Assembly (NCBI GenBank): GCA_903813345.2
Contig: CAIIXF020000006.1
Coordinates: 36,182,436-36,246,435, forward strand
Length of the DNA stretch: 64,000 bases
DNA from: Owenia fusiformis
Lineage: Eukaryota; Annelida; Polychaeta; Sabellida; Oweniidae
Reading direction: 5' to 3'
Both the position numbers and the translations under genes were made by a program. Positions 1-10,962 of the stretch are shown piece after piece; within the stretch, counting starts at the first letter, position 1, and the number at the start of each line of letters is the position of its first letter. Below the pieces are notes generated by a model. It was not told the DNA's origin. It made no database searches and saw nothing but the letters and a program-made list of their open reading frames with translations.

Positions 1-27
1 TTTTCATCTTAATAGTTACGAGCCAAA

Positions 28-1150
28 CGATAGGTATCGATATGGTGAATTAGAACTGAATTCAACAATGTTCTCTAAAGTGTCTCACATATTCGATCAA
101 AATTTGCCATGCAAACATGATAGTCTACTTTACTGGCCCCCCTTGCTGTAACAAGGAACACAAAACACATTAAAACGTAAACATAAACCAATTAGTCAGA
201 CGATCACTTCACTATGAAAGTTAGGGGTGTTCAAGGCAAATGTGTGCATGGACTAACACAATGTCAGTGGTCATTTACTGTGTCAACTTAGTAACCCTTG
301 CATATCGTGCTCACTCAAGTATTGAATAATTTTTTTTATAATCTAAATGTTTGTGGTTTATAAAAAAATGTGTAATATATTTTAGTTGGAAATACATTAA
401 TAAATATATTCATTCAAACAGCACTAGAATGCGGGAAGAAAGAGCAATGGTGACAAAATGCAGACCGAATTTTCCGTAAGGGTTTCAAACATTTCTGGAC
501 ACAATCATACATGTACTTCATGTGTACTGTTATTTTTAGTGCTGTATTTATAGATATAATTTCACGTATTAAAATCATATTTTCCAGCAATGACAAGCAA
601 ATTCGGAACCACCCCCATATCACATTTTCTTCAATAACTCCAAACATGTGTAAACATTGACCATGTGCATATAAATTCAGATTTCACGAGCTCATTCCTA
701 TTCGGGTACCTCATACACCCCTGCATGGATTTGAGTTGGATTCGCCTTTTCTACGTGAGCTGGTACACATCGCAAACGCTGATTGGATAAAGATTGCGAG
801 AATCTTTCAACCAATTATTGAAATCATTCTGTAAAACGCACGTGGTATTTTATGCAATGTTGACTGATTGACAACAAGTTAATGCGAAAATTATTGATAT
901 ACTATGTATGTTTTATATATTAACTGTTTCTGTTAACATTTTTAAAGCAATTGTTTTTTGTTCCTTTCTACCAATTCTTGAGAATAAAATAAAATGTCTT
1001 TCCGTTCCTTGTTGGAACAAAATAGCATTTACGACATTTTCTCAGACCTCACAATATTATAGTTATACAAAAGATAAAACTTTTATTTCACTAACAAAAT
1101 ACTTTCTTAAAATCGATCAATATTTCTTTTGTACAATATTTATCTGAGAA
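28..1150. mobile_element. Interrupted copy of a foldback element (TIR GGTATCGATATGG)
   Basis: Bases 36-78 carry the terminal motif GGTATCGATATGG followed by a stretch with GAACTGAATTCAACAATG. Bases about 803-1150 match, in reverse complement, the arm of the intact family member at 21830-22558 (for example GACTGATTGACAACAA). About 720 bases between the two parts are unrelated and look like a later insertion. No opposite terminus was found. Short open frames here are element sequence, not genes. Confidence 0.6.
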
Positions 1151-1180
1151 ATCACAAACTTCCATGCATACGTATTTCAC

Positions 1181-3379
1181 ATGATTGCACGGACAATGAG
1201 GAACATCCCAAGACGAACAACAACGTTGTTTCTGTTTATTTTGTTGACTTTACAACTTTTGGTTATTGTACCTAGTAAACAAACAATGAATTTGAGAATA
1301 ATAGAAAGAAAGAGGCTGCTCAGAACAGTGCGAATCACCATAAATCCCGAAATACATGCTCCAACCGACTCGACTGATCCGGATGTCGACGCTAAAACAA
1401 AGTCATTCGGTCCACAATTCGGCGATCAGACACAGCCAATCGATCTAGAAGTCGGCGCTCAAGCAACACATCCAGAAGATAACGCTAAAACAACTCCAAG
1501 CCATCCAAAGGTCGGCGCTCAAACAACGTCAATCGATCCAGAAGTCGGCGCTCAAACAACGCCAATCGATCCAAAGGTCGGCGCTCAAACAACGTCAATC
1601 GATCCAGAAGTCGGCGCTCAAACAACGCCAATCGATCCAGAAGTCGGCGCTCAAACAACGTCAATCGATCCAGAAGTCGGCGCTCAAACAACGCCAATCG
1701 ATCCAGAAGTCGGCGCTCAAACAACGCCAATCGATCCAGAAGTCGGCGCTCAAACAACGCCAATCGATCCAGAAGTCGGCGCTCAAACAACGTCAATCGA
1801 TCCAGAAGTCGGCGCTCAAACAACGCCAATCGATCCAGAAGTCGGCGCTACGATAGAACCAGTTGATTTTGACAATGTTTCTGCAATTACGACCAATAAG
1901 ACCAAGGAGTCAATAGAAGACATTGATCGATGTGCAAAAGAAAACATTGACCTTAATTGCACTTTGAATACATGTCAAGGTAGATGCGGTCAAGTTAACA
2001 ATTACACCGACTCGACATGGCTCTCTTTGTGTTCCTGTGATGACGAATGTAACGAATATGGTGACTGCTGCAAGGACTATAGAGACACTTGCGTCAATGA
2101 AACAACTATTACGAGAAATCAAAAACCACTTACACAAATCCATGAAGATGAACTGGCACGTGGGGGTTCATATGAATGCCGAAACATTGGCCCTGGTAGA
2201 TATGTTTACATGATATACTCATGTAGTCCTGGTTACAAGGACCACGATATCGTAGAGAAATGTCATTCTACATCAAACATAGAAAGTATGATACCAGTAA
2301 CCGATCAAATGACAAACGACATCTACCGAAACTATTTCTGCGCCTTGTGTAACTATGTTCACAATGTATCATTTTGGGACATTTTAACAAGTTGTAAAAA
2401 GCAAAACGCAGTCTACTTGATCGACAGTCGCGTTTTCTTCAGCTTACTAAACTTACACAATCTTTCAAGGTCTCGGTGCGTAGTAGAAAAAATATCAACT
2501 GGGACCCCAAATATGCGAACATGCTTTCCGGTCGATGATACATGTTCTCCAAAGTGTAAAACCAATCGATTGATACAGGCTTGTAAAAGAGGACCATTCG
2601 ACGTCCAAGCTTACCAAAGTACAATTACAGGTGAAAATGCGTATGCGAGAAACAAACATTGTCTACAGTGTAATCCTGGGGGTATCTGCAACACAAATGC
2701 CTCATTTCATGGAAAAACTGATTTGATTTTACCGTTTTTATCTTATTCTTTATTAGCCGATGTTCGTACAATGGGAGATCCTGGCTTGAATATCCAACTG
2801 AAGACTCAGTCGGGCATGGGAAGACTAGATTTACGCTTCAAGATAAACGGAACACGGGCCAGTCTTCTTAAATGTTCCCTGCCATTTGTACTTGCCGATG
2901 GTCGATGTATTTTGCAAGAAATGGCGATAGCGTGTCGCTGTTTGATCCCATTTGATGGTAACCTCACACATGACGTCATCGTAGCTGTAAATAGAGTCAT
3001 TTTAACCATTTTTAAAGTTGTCGGAGTTGTCTTAATAAGAAGTTTTAAAGAAAGTCCAACAGTGTTGACAACAGAATTTTTCGCGACAGTCTCTGATGAT
3101 TCCGTCACCAATTGGAGAAGCCCAATGATTCATAATGAGAAAGTGCTCCAGTCTGTATATCCTCCATTGGTGTCCAATACACGCTACTGTACATTCAGAA
3201 ATACTACAACAGGGAAAATACCCCAGGGACAAATTAATGGTGAAAAGGAACTGAAGAATATCGACAAATGGACAACCCCCACAAGCAACGTAAGTGATGA
3301 AGCCCAGCTTGCGTCGAGCTTTGGTAAATCATTTATCTTCTTAAGTGGACTTTATGTATTCATAGAGCTGTCTTTCTAA
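1181..3379 (+). CDS. Secreted or GPI-anchored somatomedin-B domain protein with 11-residue repeats
   Basis: This is an intronless 732-residue protein. Residues about 14-31 form a hydrophobic signal peptide after an Arg-rich start. Residues 111-220 are ten exact-length 11-residue repeats (VGAQTTPIDPE or TSIDPE). Residues 251-304 contain a somatomedin-B module with the usual eight cysteines (C265, C269, C284, C286, C290, C296, C297, C304) and the family signature CCKDY. A second Cys-rich region with CALCN follows (about residues 332-460); similar regions occur in the ectodomains of invertebrate methuselah-like receptors. No seven-helix domain is present. The last 15 residues are hydrophobic after a small-residue stretch, so a GPI signal is possible. 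Alternatively this is a receptor ectodomain that lost its membrane part. Function is unknown. A partial copy lies at 17505-18444. The start was chosen because it gives the signal peptide. The 5' flank is transposon sequence. Confidence 0.75.
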   Translation: MIARTMRNIPRRTTTLFLFILLTLQLLVIVPSKQTMNLRIIERKRLLRTVRITINPEIHAPTDSTDPDVDAKTKSFGPQFGDQTQPIDLEVGAQATHPEDNAKTTPSHPKVGAQTTSIDPEVGAQTTPIDPKVGAQTTSIDPEVGAQTTPIDPEVGAQTTSIDPEVGAQTTPIDPEVGAQTTPIDPEVGAQTTPIDPEVGAQTTSIDPEVGAQTTPIDPEVGATIEPVDFDNVSAITTNKTKESIEDIDRCAKENIDLNCTLNTCQGRCGQVNNYTDSTWLSLCSCDDECNEYGDCCKDYRDTCVNETTITRNQKPLTQIHEDELARGGSYECRNIGPGRYVYMIYSCSPGYKDHDIVEKCHSTSNIESMIPVTDQMTNDIYRNYFCALCNYVHNVSFWDILTSCKKQNAVYLIDSRVFFSLLNLHNLSRSRCVVEKISTGTPNMRTCFPVDDTCSPKCKTNRLIQACKRGPFDVQAYQSTITGENAYARNKHCLQCNPGGICNTNASFHGKTDLILPFLSYSLLADVRTMGDPGLNIQLKTQSGMGRLDLRFKINGTRASLLKCSLPFVLADGRCILQEMAIACRCLIPFDGNLTHDVIVAVNRVILTIFKVVGVVLIRSFKESPTVLTTEFFATVSDDSVTNWRSPMIHNEKVLQSVYPPLVSNTRYCTFRNTTTGKIPQGQINGEKELKNIDKWTTPTSNVSDEAQLASSFGKSFIFLSGLYVFIELSF
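1511..1840 (+). repeat. Coding minisatellite, ten 33-bp units
   Basis: Ten head-to-tail 33-bp units begin GTCGGCGCTCAAACAACG. They differ mainly at one codon (CCA or TCA, Pro or Ser) and one Lys/Glu change. The unit is a multiple of three, so copy number can change without a frameshift. Diverged half-units flank the array on both sides. Confidence 0.95.
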
Positions 3380-3702
3380 ATTTAGGAATATGAACATGTC
3401 AATGATAGTTTTGATGTTAAATGCAAAATGTGAAAACGAAATAAGGAAAATTAAGACTTTATAAATTGAAAAAGCATGTGAAGACATAACTAAAGACCTA
3501 TAATGACTTATTAGTATGATCACATCATTGAATGCAGAAATCTCATATTTGAGAAACAAATGCTCACTAAGATGCTCACTGTTCGTTGTCATTCACTTAT
3601 CCTACCTTTGAAAGCTTATGTGCGATAAACAGATGATTTGAAGTTAAAACAAATAGGCCTACATGAAACAGATACATTTCTATCTCTGACTGTCATTTTT
3701 AC
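3380..3702. other. 3' flank of the somatomedin-B gene, no gene seen
   Basis: AT-rich sequence between the stop codon and the transposon stack. It probably includes the 3' UTR, but no canonical AATAAA site is clear. Nothing else was recognised. Confidence 0.5.
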
Positions 3703-4245
3703 TTAAGCTACGTTCACACCAACGGCGAATGCCACGCTTAAAGGCCCCCTCACATATGAACGAATCCACCAAACGCAGCCTGACGCATGTGGTAAATTAG
3801 TCATTTCTGGCGAATATTGAGCGAAAATGTTTAAAAATATGTTACATAATAGAAAACATAACGAATACTAATGTAAGGTAACTATTTGTTGCGAATGTTT
3901 TACGAAGTGTGACGAATTACTACTTTTCTTCGCTAAGATGCGTTGCGTCTCGCAAACAACCTTTGACATCCCCTTCAGCGAGTAATAACGCATACATGCG
4001 AAATAAAGCGTAATTATGCGCATTCTTCCGAATCTGAACAAAGCCTTACGGAAAACAGGAGGCGTCAGCGATTCCCGTCAGCGATTAACAACGCATACAT
4101 GCAAACCAAAGCGCAATTGTGCGCATGCTTCCGAATCTAAACGAACCTTTGCGAAAACTGTAAAGGTCAATTTACTTGACAACACCACACTATCATATAT
4201 AAATCAAGCAGATTTTTGGCAATATGTTCTGTTGCCGTGGCAATA

Positions 4246-4711
4246 TACAGGGTGACACAAAAAATGCCAAAAAACTTATTCTGGAATAACTTTGTCAATA
4301 ACGACGGAATCTTCGTAATTTTTTATCAAAGATTGATGTACTTGAATTGCATAAAATACAATTTTCTGAAATTGAGATTTCTTTCTTAGCCATTATTTGT
4401 GTCATTTCTGTATTGCTTTCACATATTTTATCATTTAAATGTCATATCTACCCATTTTCCTTCATAATTTGTGCTATATTTGAGGAACTGACTCACTTTT
4501 TAAGTAAATTTAAAAAAAGAAAGATTTCTAAATTACATTTTCGAACGATTCTGTGTCAGAGCATGCCTCCGCGGAAAATGTGATATCTCTTTATTCTTAG
4601 TTATTGATGCAATGCAAGCATACCAATCTTTCTTCCATTGAACACTCTATCTACACATAAAAGAAAGTCATTCTGAAATAAGTGGGTGGCATTTTTTGGT
4701 GTCACCCTGTA
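4246..4711. mobile_element. Mariner-type MITE (TIR TACAGGGTGACAC)
   Basis: Inverted ends TACAGGGTGACAC are extended by AAAAATGCC and imperfect pairing over about 50 bp. The element sits at a TA-rich site. There is no transposase; it is 466 bp long. Confidence 0.85.
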
Positions 4712-4713
4712 TT

Positions 4714-5711
4714 TACAGGGTGTCCAAAAAAAACAGGACCGTAAGAAAGTTGAATAACTCGGTCGATTTTGCATATTTTGCCTTGGAATTTCAGAATTAT
4801 TTAGTTCATTCAATGTGAATTTTGTTGTGAAAGTTTGATAATAATCTACTGATTGAGTCAAAAACTACTGTAACAGCTCCTTACAAAACATGCCCCAAAT
4901 GTGCAAATCTCATCTTTATGCACAATTCAATCCGGCGAACAAAGCTGTTGATGATCCTCCTACACACATATCTTTCTGAATGGACAAGTTTGTTCCAAGA
5001 ACAATTGCTACTGGGGCTTACATCCTCCTGATGAAGTGTTACAGCATCCATTGCATTCTGAACAATGCACTCCCTGGGTGGCAATGAGGAAACATGGAAT
5101 CATTAGTCCCTTTTGGTTCGAAGGTGACTGGGGACTTGCTATCACCATGAACAAGGACCAGTAAGTTCTCACCAAGTTTTGGAGGTCACTAAGCACCTGA
5201 AGGGACATCTAAGGAGATAATTAAGCAGCGGTTTCAACAAGCCAATACCACCCCAACACTGCAAATGATATGCTGAAAGGCAATCCTTTGGTGGTCAGCT
5301 CATCAGTTGCAGAACGCAAACCATATGGGCAGCTCATTCGCCTGATCTAATCCCCCAAATTTTTATCTTTGAGGAATTCTCAAAGCCGATGTGTATACTG
5401 ACAGGCCCCTAACAATCTTAAGAGGGCAATAACTACCCCAATATTTACCATCCACATTAATGTGTATAGGTAAGGGTCATTAATAACTTTGTTCACAGGG
5501 TTCGTTTGTGCATAGAGAGGAGAACTGCCCACTTTGAGCGTGTTTTGTAAAGGACTGTAGTTTTTGACACAATAAACAGATCATCATCAAACTTTCAGAA
5601 CAAAATTCACATTGAATGAACTAAATAATTCTTAAATTTCAAGGCAAAATATGCAAAATTGACCGAGTTATTCAACTTTCTTACGGTCCTGTTTTTTTTG
5701 GACACCCTGTA
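4714..5711 (+). mobile_element. Mariner-type element (TIR TACAGGGTGTCC) with decayed transposase
   Basis: Near-perfect inverted ends of more than 100 bp start TACAGGGTGTCCAAAAAAAA and continue through AGGACCGTAAGAAAGTTG. Only two bases separate it from the previous element. The interior holds a broken transposase. Confidence 0.9.
5085..5430 (+). pseudogene. Mariner-family transposase relic
   Basis: The plus-strand frames contain family-typical pieces: FWFEGDWG with MNKDQ near 5110-5160, and NPPNFYL followed by GILKADVYTDRPLTIL near 5345-5425. The latter matches the PDLxPxDFFLWGxLKxxVY region around the last catalytic Asp. Stops and frame changes separate the pieces, so no protein is made. 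Confidence 0.75.
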
Positions 5712-6986
5712 ATATGGCTCTTCTGACATTTCTAACATAGTCTATCTTAATTAAGAGGTCGTAGTCAACACAGATTTGAAATTCATACAGTGATCATCCA
5801 TTGGGAATGTTATTAACACGTACAATTGGTTACCATGCCAAGCAATTATTGTAATTACTTCAGTTTAAATGAAATATCCCTATGTTTTATGGTTTTGGGT
5901 CGTAATATTTGATATTAGAATGGAAGGGGAGGGGTGTTGGACACTGTTTCTTTTGACGCTTGAATTTCATTTGGGATAGTTGGGGTTTGTTTTTAATGAC
6001 AATATTCGCTTAAAGTCCCCATCTAAAGTTTAAACCACTTTGGCTTATATTGTAGTCTTACCCAATGTTATCAAAGTGTGATATGTGAAACTTTTTTTTT
6101 AAATTTCAAAAAGTGGTTTTTGATAGACTTTTTGTTCCAAAATTTGTGAATTTATTTAAAACTAACTTTTAGAGGTCACACATATCTTTTAATTAGCCAT
6201 AACTCATACCAATGCATAGCATTCATCCTCGCATGTTTTTTGCCGAAAATATTAAGAAAATTGGTTCATAAATAAGCGAGAAATGAACTTATCAGTGCAT
6301 GAAAATGGTTCCAAGAAAAATGCATTTAAAAATTCTAGTTCACATATAAACCAATGGTACAATGATATCTAAAACATAATATATTCTTCCTTTTAACCTG
6401 GTTAGACAATCAACATTGGTATATTATTGAAGTCTAGCATATTTAGAAAAGATTGACATCGAAAAATGGTGCAAAATATTTTTGATATGCTAAAACTTTG
6501 AAGTGGCCCATTAAATATGGCATTTTATTATTGAAATAGTGTGTCCTTTGATCAATCTTTGCATTGGTGTTAAAAAGATAATCTTTTTCGAAATGCATTA
6601 AGAAATATTTTATGATTAAAAAATTTCAACTTTTTTTGAAAAATGGCGGGAAATTTGAATATTTGAGAAATGAAATGCTCACAACTTTTTTTTCAAAAAA
6701 TATTTTTCTTTCTAAAATCTCTAGAATAACTCAAGTCATGACAAATAGTAAATGAATGATAAAAAAATATTTTCAAACTTTAGACGGGGACTTTAAAGAT
6801 TTTGTTTCTCTTGTGTTTTCTGATCATGTTTGGTATTTTCCCTTTGATATTATATCAATACATTTCTTATTATTAGACTCGTAAAACAAAAATACGTTTA
6901 AACTAGTTTTTACACTTTATGTCAGGCAAATTACACTTAATTTCAAGTTGACACAGTGCTTTAGATTATTTCTCAAAGTCCAACCT
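5712..6986. other. Non-coding interior of the Harbinger element
   Basis: AT-rich sequence with homopolymer runs between the mariner insertions and the transposase 3' end. No coding potential or further repeat was recognised. Confidence 0.5.
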
Positions 6987-8728
6987 TTAATTTGGCACGA
7001 TCCTGTCTTGCCATGGTACACTTCCTGCTGGAGAGTTGCTCCAGAGCTTCAGAGTATTTCTCACAATCTTCCCCTTTTTGTTTGCTGTGTTGTGGCCTCT
7101 GATATTGACAGCCCTGACATCTTCCAAGTTGCAATCTCTCCTCCATTCCCCAGGAACCATGTCGCCTCTTCTGTCCTCTTGGTCAATCAGTGCATTTTGC
7201 ATTGTAGGGTACCTCATTCTCATCAAGTTGTGGAGAATGCAGCATGTCTTGACTATCAGCCTCGCTGTGGATGGCTTATGGTTCATCGTTGAGAGGAGTA
7301 CCTGAAATGTCATTATGCGTTAAATTGAATTAATTTGAAAATACGGATTAATAGTTAAACTGTTATAGGTCGAATGTGGAACTCAGTTGGTTCCAATTTA
7401 TGCGCATCTTTCAAATTATTTATCAAACAAAACATACTATTTTCATGTCTCAATTAGCGGAAGTTCGAATGAAGTCTCATTTACTCGAAGTCGAATAAAC
7501 GTATCTAGATAGTCCCAGGAACTTGGAGTTTAACTGTTTGTTTCGCCGACAAATATTATAAATTACAATGTACCTGGAATCGGTTGGCCAAAATTCCAAA
7601 GGCGTTTTCTGAAACCCTCCTAGCCCTCGATAACCGGTAGTTTAGAATTCTTTCCTCTCTAGTGAGGGTTCTATGTCCATAGGACTTCAGCATGTGATCA
7701 CTGAGGCAGAATGCGTCATCCCCTACCAAGAAAAAAGGCATATCAACGGTGTCGTTGGGAAATGGCTGTTGGTGTGGAAATGCGATCGAACCATCCTGCA
7801 CCATCTCCAAGAATTCCGATGCATTATAGATCCTGGCATCTCCACTTGAACCATATCCTGAAATTATACAAGAGTAAGAGGATAAAATATTGTCAGTATA
7901 CATTGCAAATATAGATATAATTGTATTAAATCTATATAATTACAAAATTAATGCAGTAACATATGTAGAGTTTACTCACCACCCAGATCACACCACACGA
8001 ACTTGTAGTCTGAGTCGACAATTCCCAGTAAGATGATGCTGTAGAAACCCTTATAATTATAATATAAGGAACCAGAGCTATTAGGCTTTCTGATGGCTAT
8101 ATGTTTGCCATCAATTGCAGCAACGCAATTTGGAAAGTTCCACTTCTCGAGGAAACCATCAGCCAATTGTTTCCATTCTTCAGGTGTGGAGGGGGCAGTC
8201 ATGACCTCATCAACATATTCGTCACATATAGCTTGACAGACTTCTCTTACCACTACAGAGAGGGTATTCTCAGCAACCCGCCAGGAGTACTGCATGTCAG
8301 AGTACTTGGCACCAGAAACCAGGTGGCGAATAGTGGCAGCTAGTTTGAGGCCTGGACCTAAAGGCTCTCTACCAGCTATGTTGTTTCCATAGCCGAGGAC
8401 GGACCCTCTCAAAGATTTCGTCATACATTTCTGTTGGCATACAGAGGAACTTTTTGAATGGTCTGGGGTCCTCTCTTCTCAGCTCCACCATGAGCTGATC
8501 ATATATGCCGAATTGGCGCCGTCTCTCTGGATTCAACCATTGTCTCCTCCAGATGCCACGTCCTCTGACTCCCCTTTTCCGCCTAAAACGGCCTCTGATG
8601 AACTCATGAATGTTAAGTTGCTGCGTTAAAACTTCTTGCTGGGCCATAGCAGCCACATACTGCAGCCTCAGTCGATCTGTGTCTTCCATGACAAAAGAAT
8701 TATTTGATTTAATTTGGTATTCTCTCAA
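6987..8728 (-). pseudogene. Harbinger (HARBI1-like) transposase, one frameshift
   Basis: Three exons run right to left: 8728-7980, 7857-7574 and 7301-6987. Splice sites are GTGAGT/CAG and GTACAT/CAG, with phases that keep the frame. All three residues of the DDE nuclease triad are visible: Asp in VAAIDGKHIAI, Asp in FFLVGDDAFCL, Glu in RRVSENAFGIL. DLGGYGSSGDARIYN across the first intron and TCCILHN in exon 3 are family signatures. The N-terminal part (RGRFRRKRG region, probable start at the Met near 8689) is one base out of frame with the nuclease; the shift lies between VRPRL and REPLGPGL, near 8400. The nuclease is otherwise open, which suggests recent activity or that active relatives exist. 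Confidence 0.85.
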
Positions 8729-9681
8729 TTATTCAGCTTAACGTAGATCCAATTCGTAAGTATTCGTTCCACTGCGTACAAGGTTGCAAACTGCCGCAAT
8801 GGTTCGTAATGGGATCGTCGTCAGTCGCTTGATATGCAAATTATGGGGATACGACCTCATCCCCAGCGACCTGTAACGTCACTTGACGAAGCCAATGCGA
8901 AGGTTAACCGATCGTTAACGCATTGAAACGAATTTCGCTGCAATTTGTTGAACATGTTCAAAATTTTCCGACGAAAAAGACTAATTTCAACCGAGGTAAA
9001 CGCTGATAAACGCATCTATACGAACACTGCGACGTACTGTCACGAACTCGTACTAATGAGAACGAATTTGACTAATTTCCTATTCGCCACTATACGCAAG
9101 TTGACGTAAAGGGGTTTTCGTTCATATGTGAGGGGGGCTTTAAATCGGCGAGCAAAGCGCCGTCATTTTTGTTCATACCAACGGCGCTTTGATGGCGCTT
9201 TAAAGCGGCTTGTAAAGCGGCACCAAAGCGTAACAAAGCTTGATTAAAGCATCGGGGTCGTATTTGGTCGTAGAAAAGCTCGGAGTAAAGCGGGATATTC
9301 GGCAAGAGCGCCAAAAAATGTTAAACTGTTTAAAAATTTGGGCGCTCTATTACGAATTGATTAAAGCGCCGAGAGCGTATCAAAGCTTAACAAACCGTAA
9401 CAAAGCTCAGAAAAGCTTGATCCAAAGCGTAAGAAAGCTTAACATAGCTCTGATAGGTTCCTCACGCTTTGATCCCGCTTTGACCAGGCTTTGTTACGCT
9501 TGAAATCACGCTTTGATAAGCTTTGATAAGCATTATTACGCTTTGATTCGATAATGACGCTTTAAATCAGGCTCTGATACGATTACCAAGCTCTGTTGTG
9601 CATTGTTACGCTCTGTTTAGCTCTGTCACGCATTTGAAAATGTCGAGATCGCCGATTTCATGCCACTTTTGATCCAATAAC

Positions 9682-9689
9682 TATATAAA
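9682..9689 (+). promoter_or_regulatory. TATA-like box inside the foldback element
   Basis: TATATAAA lies 55 bases before an ATG in good context, in the unique central part of the foldback. Inferred from sequence only. Confidence 0.35.
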
Positions 9690-9736
9690 GATGCAGTAGA
9701 TCCATAAAACCATTGCATCTTTGACTCGAGAACACG

Positions 9737-9880
9737 ATGGCAGAACAACAAGATCCAGAAATTCCAGGTGGACCAGAGCATGACCTATCTGATGAAGACA
9801 TGATGTTTGTCACACGGCGTGATATAGCGTGTGGAAACTTGTCAAGCGTAACAAAGCCTAGCAAAGCGTTTCAATCCTAG
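9737..9880 (+). CDS. Small acidic open frame in the foldback centre (possible captured first exon)
   Basis: A 47-residue frame starts MAEQQDPEIPGGPEHDLSDE and ends when it runs into the AAAGCG-type repeat sequence. The first 32 residues look like an ordinary acidic protein N-terminus, and a TATA-like box lies just upstream. The frame has no family match I can name. It may be the promoter and first exon of a host gene carried by the element, or chance. Confidence 0.25.
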   Translation: MAEQQDPEIPGGPEHDLSDEDMMFVTRRDIACGNLSSVTKPSKAFQS

Positions 9881-10363
9881 ATTAAAGCGTCTCAATTCGT
9901 TGGAAAGCTTGAGAGTCCTTCATGAAAATGTAACAAAGAGTGTCAGATATTGATAAAAGCGTCTGGCCTCGTGTCAGATCTTCATGCCAGATCGTAGCAA
10001 ATCTTGAGACATCTTAACGAAGCGTATGAAGTGGTAACAGACAGTGAAGAGACTGGGGTCCCCGCTTTGAACTAAGCTCTGTAAAGCTTTCCTACGCTTT
10101 GGGTCAAGCTTTGCTGAGCTTTGTTACGGTTTGCTAAGCTTTGATACGCTCTCGGCGCTTTTATCAATTCGTAACTGAGCGCCCAAAATTTTTAAACAGT
10201 TTAAACGTTTTTGGCGCTCTTGCCGATTATCCCGCTTTACTCCGAGCCTTTCTACGACCTATTACGATCCCAACGCTTTAATTAAGCTTTGTTACGCTTT
10301 GGTGCCGCTTTACAAGCCGCTTTAAAGCGCCATCAAAGCGCCATTGGTGTGAACGTAGCTTTA

Positions 10364-10962
10364 GTAAACAAAGCAAAATGAACTGGATTTGGGGATTTTG
10401 TCTCAGGTTAATATTTATTTATCGAATTTTATCCAGTGAGAAATTGTAGCTTTCTGATATTAATATACTTATTATAGACTTCTGAGCCTAAATAACGCAT
10501 AAATATCATATACGGCATCCCCAGGATTTTCCTAAGGGTCTACGAGTAAGAAAAAAAGAGTTTCCCTCTCATCATATAGCTTGCACTTGGAAGTCTAGCT
10601 TCTTCATCTTCTTCGCCAGACCACATGTAGTTCTTTGCTCCGAGTGATATCGTCAGTACTGTGAACAAAATCCCCGGGGAAGAGTAAAATTCGCTCAAAA
10701 AGAGGGGCGTGGTCGCATGTAACGCGCCACCCCTAGGGAGTCGGGAACGCCAAATGCTCTGTTTGAAGTATTTTGCGTCTTGGGTATTTAACACTTGAAC
10801 TAATTTAGATAGTCCTACATCAACCATTGATACTTTCATTTGTCTTATTCGAGTCATTCATGGACCAAAAGTTTTTGTTTTATACTAGTACTCAGATTCA
10901 TCGAATAATACATTACTTCTACTTATTAAATTTTATTCAACGTTTCAATTCAAAATGTGAGG
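10364..10962. other. Intergenic, no recognised gene
   Basis: Contains a 105-codon minus-strand open frame (10857-10540). Its C-terminal part begins after a plausible acceptor (TTGTTCACAG) and reads WSGEEDEEARLPSASYMM. I cannot connect it to a partner exon or a family, so it is not called. Confidence 0.3.

Larger units (their letters stand above)
3741..9140 (-). mobile_element. PIF/Harbinger DNA transposon, nearly full length
   Basis: The two ends are inverted repeats of about 22 bp (left AAGGCCCCCTCACATATGAA, one mismatch at the right end), flanked by TTA on the left and TAA on the right. A HARBI1-like transposase lies inside on the minus strand (6987-8728). No second Myb/SANT-type protein was recognised. 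Two mariner-type elements are inserted at 4246-5711. Confidence 0.9.
3706..10360. mobile_element. Outer foldback element, TIR AGCTACGTTCACACCAA, target duplication TTA
   Basis: The left end reads AGCTACGTTCACACCAACGG and the right end is its inverse (one mismatch, AATGG). Both are flanked by TTA (3703-3705 and 10361-10363). A 3-bp TWA duplication is typical of PIF/Harbinger-type transposition. The body at 9171-10360 is a foldback of two arms of about 300 bp. A complete Harbinger element is inserted close to the left end, so the outer element is older. Confidence 0.8.
9171..10360. repeat. Foldback with about 300-bp arms rich in AAAGCGT/AAAGCTT
   Basis: The left arm (from GTTCATACCAACGGCGC at 9171 to about 9460) and the right arm (about 10070-10360) are inverted copies of high identity, sharing GGCTTGTAAAGCGGCACC and CGGAGTAAAGCGGGAT. 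Both arms are dense in AAAGCG, AAAGCTT and CAAAGC, and similar motifs continue into the central part. Confidence 0.85.

Noticed and set aside
908-1147. 79-codon plus-strand frame before the somatomedin-B gene
   Set aside because: It lies in the arm of a foldback element that also occurs at 21830-22558, with no conserved frame there.
1485-1829. 114-codon minus-strand frame of LFERRLLDRLA repeats
   Set aside because: It is the reverse strand of the coding minisatellite; openness follows from the 33-bp unit. No start context or flanking coding signal.
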